NCBI GenBank assembly: GCA_004835665.1
Contig: RBKR01000001.1
Span: forward strand, 2,046,001-2,110,000
Reading direction: 5' to 3'
From: Phoma sp. XZ068
Taxonomy: Eukaryota > Ascomycota > Dothideomycetes > Pleosporales > Didymellaceae
Length of the DNA: 64,000 nt
The notes under the pieces were generated by a model. The model saw nothing but the letters and a program-made list of their open reading frames with translations, did not search any database and was not told the DNA's origin. Positions within the stretch are counted from its first letter, which is position 1, and the number at the start of each line of letters is the position of its first letter. The translations under genes and the position numbers were made by a program. Shown here piece after piece: positions 61,483 through 64,000 of the stretch.

Positions 61483-63501
61483 CTACAAATGCGCACCAGC
61501 GTGTTCCTTTCGCTCGAAATACTTCACGTCGAGACCGCCCAAGTCTCCCTTCTCTCTCCACCCTTCTAAGATCTTGATGAACGCCTGACTGCCATATCCA
61601 TACGTTGCGTTCCGCGCTGCACTCGCACTCGGCTTACCCTCATTGTTGTAATATCCCGGCGTGCACTCCTTGAAAAAGTCGGCCCTGATCGCAGTGCCCT
61701 TGACGATGGTATCACACCACTCCTCCTCCGCGTCCTGCGTTGGCTCAAATGTCCTGATGCCGCGCTTGTTGCACTCTGCAATCACATATGCAAAGTGTTG
61801 CGCCTGCGCGGCGGTGATGTGCATGAAGTTTGGTGTCAGCGCAGCCTGCACGATAGAAACCCACAGGCAGTTTGGAAACCCGCGGCTCGTCCAGCCGTGC
61901 AGTGTCGAAGCGCCGTCTTTCCACTTTTCGGTGATGGTTGTACCGTCGCGGCCGCAGATTTCGATGCCGGTTTTATGGGACCATTCGTTTGCGAGCTCGA
62001 AACCAGTTGCATAGATGAGGCAGTCGATTTCGTACTCTTTGCCGTTAGCTACGATGCCGTTCTCGGTGAGGCGGTCCACGCCCTGGCCTTTTGTGTCGAC
62101 CAGCTGGACGCTTGGCCGGTTGAAGGTCTGGAGGTACTCGTCGTGGAAACAGGGGCGTTTGCAGAACTGGTTGTACCAAGGCTTGAGAGCATCGGCTGTT
62201 TCTTTGTCTTTAACGATATCATCGCAGCGAGCGCGGATGCTTTCCATCTTCTTGAAGTCTGCGAGCTGGATTTTGGCAGCAAACGCAGCTGGATCTGTGG
62301 TAGGGTCGCCTTTCGCTGTGAGGAGCGACCGGATGATATCTGTCCAGCGATCGCTGACTAGGTCTTCTGGTTCATTGCCGCCGTTGATGAGGCTGTCGAA
62401 GTTGTCCATGCGGTGCTTCTGCCATCCTGGCTTGAGCGACTTCGCCCAGCTCTCTTCGGTGGGTCTGTTGCCACGAACATCAATCGATGACGGAGTGCGC
62501 TGGAAGACGTAGACTTGCTTTGCCCATTCGCCGAGATAGGGAACGATTTGGACTGCAGTAGCGCCTGTGCCAATGATGCCTACACGCTTGTCTTTGAGCT
62601 TGTGCAAATTGTAGGTACCTTTCGGGTCACCACCAGTGTAGTCAAAATCCCAACGCGAGGAGTGGAACGAATGGCCCTTGAAATCTTCAATGCCTTTCAA
62701 GCCAGGAAGCTTCGGTCTGTGCAGCGGGCCTGCTGCAGGAATGACAAATCGTGACTTGATCACATCGCCACGTGCGGTGTGTGTCGTCCATTTGCCTTCC
62801 TCCTCATTCCACCGCATTTCGTCGACTTCAGTCTGGAACAGGGCTCGGGAGTAGAGGTCGTACTTCTCACCAATCATACGCGAGTGCTTGAGCAGTTCCT
62901 CCGCCTTTGCGTACTTCTCGGTAGGCATGTAGCCAAGCTCCTCAAGCAGCGGCATGTAGATGTAGCTTTCAATATCACACTGAGCGCCTGCCCTGATTAG
63001 CACGGTAAGAACAGTAGGTGAAATATAAGCATACCTGGATAACGGTTCCAGTACCTACATAGTCAGCACATGGTCGACTGTAATAAGATTATCAACATAC
63101 CAAGTACCACCAAAATCTCCCGCCTTCTCAATAAGTCTAAAGTTCTTCACACCAGCCTCAATCAACCTCACAGCTACAACCTGTGCTCCATAACCCCCAC
63201 CCACAATAACAACATCCGTCTCTTCAACAACAGGATCGCGCTTGAACCCCGGCTCAACCCACGGGTCCTTCAAGTAGCGCGAGAGCTTCCCGTCGAGAAG
63301 CGTGTACTGCTCCACACCCTCATTGCGAGCAAGACGGCGGTCGCGTTCAGCAAGGTACTTCTGTTTGAGAGCGACTGGGTCGAAAGGAAGGGGTTCGTTC
63401 TGTGTTATCTCCTCTGTCCTGATGTCGACGGCTGACTTGTCGGCGAGCGGGATGGGGACTTCAGTGATGGGAGCAGGGGCAACGACCTTCGCCGTAGCCA
63501 T
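61483..63501 (-). CDS. Baeyer-Villiger monooxygenase
   Basis: Three exons: 63501-63101, 63054-63035 (20 bases) and 62987-61483, 641 residues. It is a flavoprotein that inserts oxygen next to a ketone, forming esters or lactones, with NADPH and O2. Seen are the FAD Rossmann motif GGGYGA (101-106; last Gly replaced by Ala), the family block GGTWYWNRYPGAQCDIES, the Baeyer-Villiger fingerprint FKGHSFHSSRW (243-253) and the NADPH Rossmann motif GTGATA (280-285). The residues WYWNRYPG bridge exons 1-3 and prove the micro-exon. There is no signal peptide, although there is a ~95-residue N-terminal extension before the FAD fold. The start is at 63501; the codons before it in frame are not ATG. Confidence 0.93.
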
Positions 63502-64000
63502 GACTGTATTGAGATATGTTTTCAATATTGATATCTCCAGGACTATTTGAAATGGAAGAAACTCCCAGGTGTCACTTTAGGTAGGGTCATGCTCGTCCCG
63601 TTGTTATCTGACACTTCGAGCCGCGGTATGTTTCTGTGTGGCTACCTTCCCCGCTCAGTGTACACAGGATCCCTTCGGTTTCCGAAATCCGATCCAATTG
63701 CCGCCGTGCAGTACGAAGTCAAGATAGCCATTTATCACAAGGTCGCCACAGCGCGGTATTTTTTAACGCGCGAACCCACTCATTCGACTCGAGCCCGAGG
63801 ATGTGCCTTGCGTAGATCTGGGGTAAATTGTGGGGTAGACTCGGGCCGTTGACTACCGCCGCTCGACTCGCACGTTCTGTCCCTGTAAGTCTGCGAGGAG
63901 CCGTTATCTGATACTAAGGCTTGGACACTTTGACAATGGCTCGAACTTAATGTTCTGGGAAGATGTATGGGAGAAGGAATTGTGTAGTGACGTCATCGGC
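63502..64000. other. Promoter of the Baeyer-Villiger gene and window edge
   Basis: About 500 bases without a supported gene. The plus frame at 63547-63852 has no motif. Nothing else was seen up to the end of the window. Confidence 0.45.

Noticed and set aside
1..64000. CRISPR arrays, rRNA genes, complete transposons or secondary-metabolite backbone genes (PKS/NRPS)
   Set aside because: None seen. The only tandem repeats are the 17-bp, 36-bp and ~350-bp units listed, and no transposase or reverse-transcriptase motif was found.

Overview
The window is nuclear DNA of a filamentous ascomycete. Nearly every gene is cut by short introns of about 45-60 bases with GT..AG ends and CTAAC/CTGAC-like branch points. 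There is no operon logic, and the products are fungal housekeeping proteins (Ypt1, Ede1, Ggc1, ADP/ATP carrier, Rps7, CENP-I/Mis6). A tRNA-Ile(AAU) carries a typical nuclear 14-base intron. The gene content (secreted PL1 pectate lyase, salicylate-hydroxylase-like enzyme, Baeyer-Villiger monooxygenase) suggests a plant-associated Dothideomycete. That last step is inference from general resemblance, not from a search.

Left part (1-29.8 kb) is gene-dense. In order it holds: the 5' part of a Wwm1-like WW-domain gene (-); the endocytic scaffold EDE1 (-); a conserved mitochondrial-looking protein (-); an NAD-dependent sugar-epimerase-like SDR (+); a small unknown protein (+); the mitochondrial GTP/GDP carrier GGC1 (+); the Rab GTPase YPT1 (+); an MFS transporter (+) converging on the fused PabA/PabB aminodeoxychorismate synthase (-); a SPATA20/DUF255 protein (-); tRNA-Ile(AAU) (+); a secreted pectate lyase (-); a proline-rich unknown (+); and the ADP/ATP carrier (-).

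Middle part (29.8-35.7 kb) is gene-poor. It holds an orphan cysteine-bearing exon and a decayed C2H2 zinc-finger gene with a ~350-bp internal tandem duplication and a 36-bp minisatellite. This is the only clearly degenerate block.

Right part (35.7-64 kb) is gene-dense again: RPS7 (+), a GST (-) with a possible second, mitochondrial start, a CCCH zinc-finger protein (+), a MARVEL membrane protein (-), CENP-I/Mis6 (-), an unknown (+), a small serine-palmitoyltransferase subunit (-) divergent from the mitochondrial release-factor-like RSO55 (+), an HD-fold protein (-), an FAD monooxygenase (-), a DHA1-type MFS transporter (-) divergent from a glycerate kinase (+), a membrane-anchored coiled-coil protein interrupted by one stop codon (-), a GlcG/HbpS-domain protein (+) and a Baeyer-Villiger monooxygenase (-).

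The genes mostly act independently. The one plausible functional neighbourhood is 51.4-57.7 kb (monooxygenase, exporter, glycerate kinase), with a shared intergenic region that carries an E-box fused to CCAAT boxes. I found no obviously new multi-gene system. The most unusual signals are three non-canonical GC-AG introns, a 20-base micro-exon, an in-frame stop inside a duplicated codon triplet, and the zinc-finger relic. All exon coordinates were derived by hand from splice signals and reading-frame continuity.
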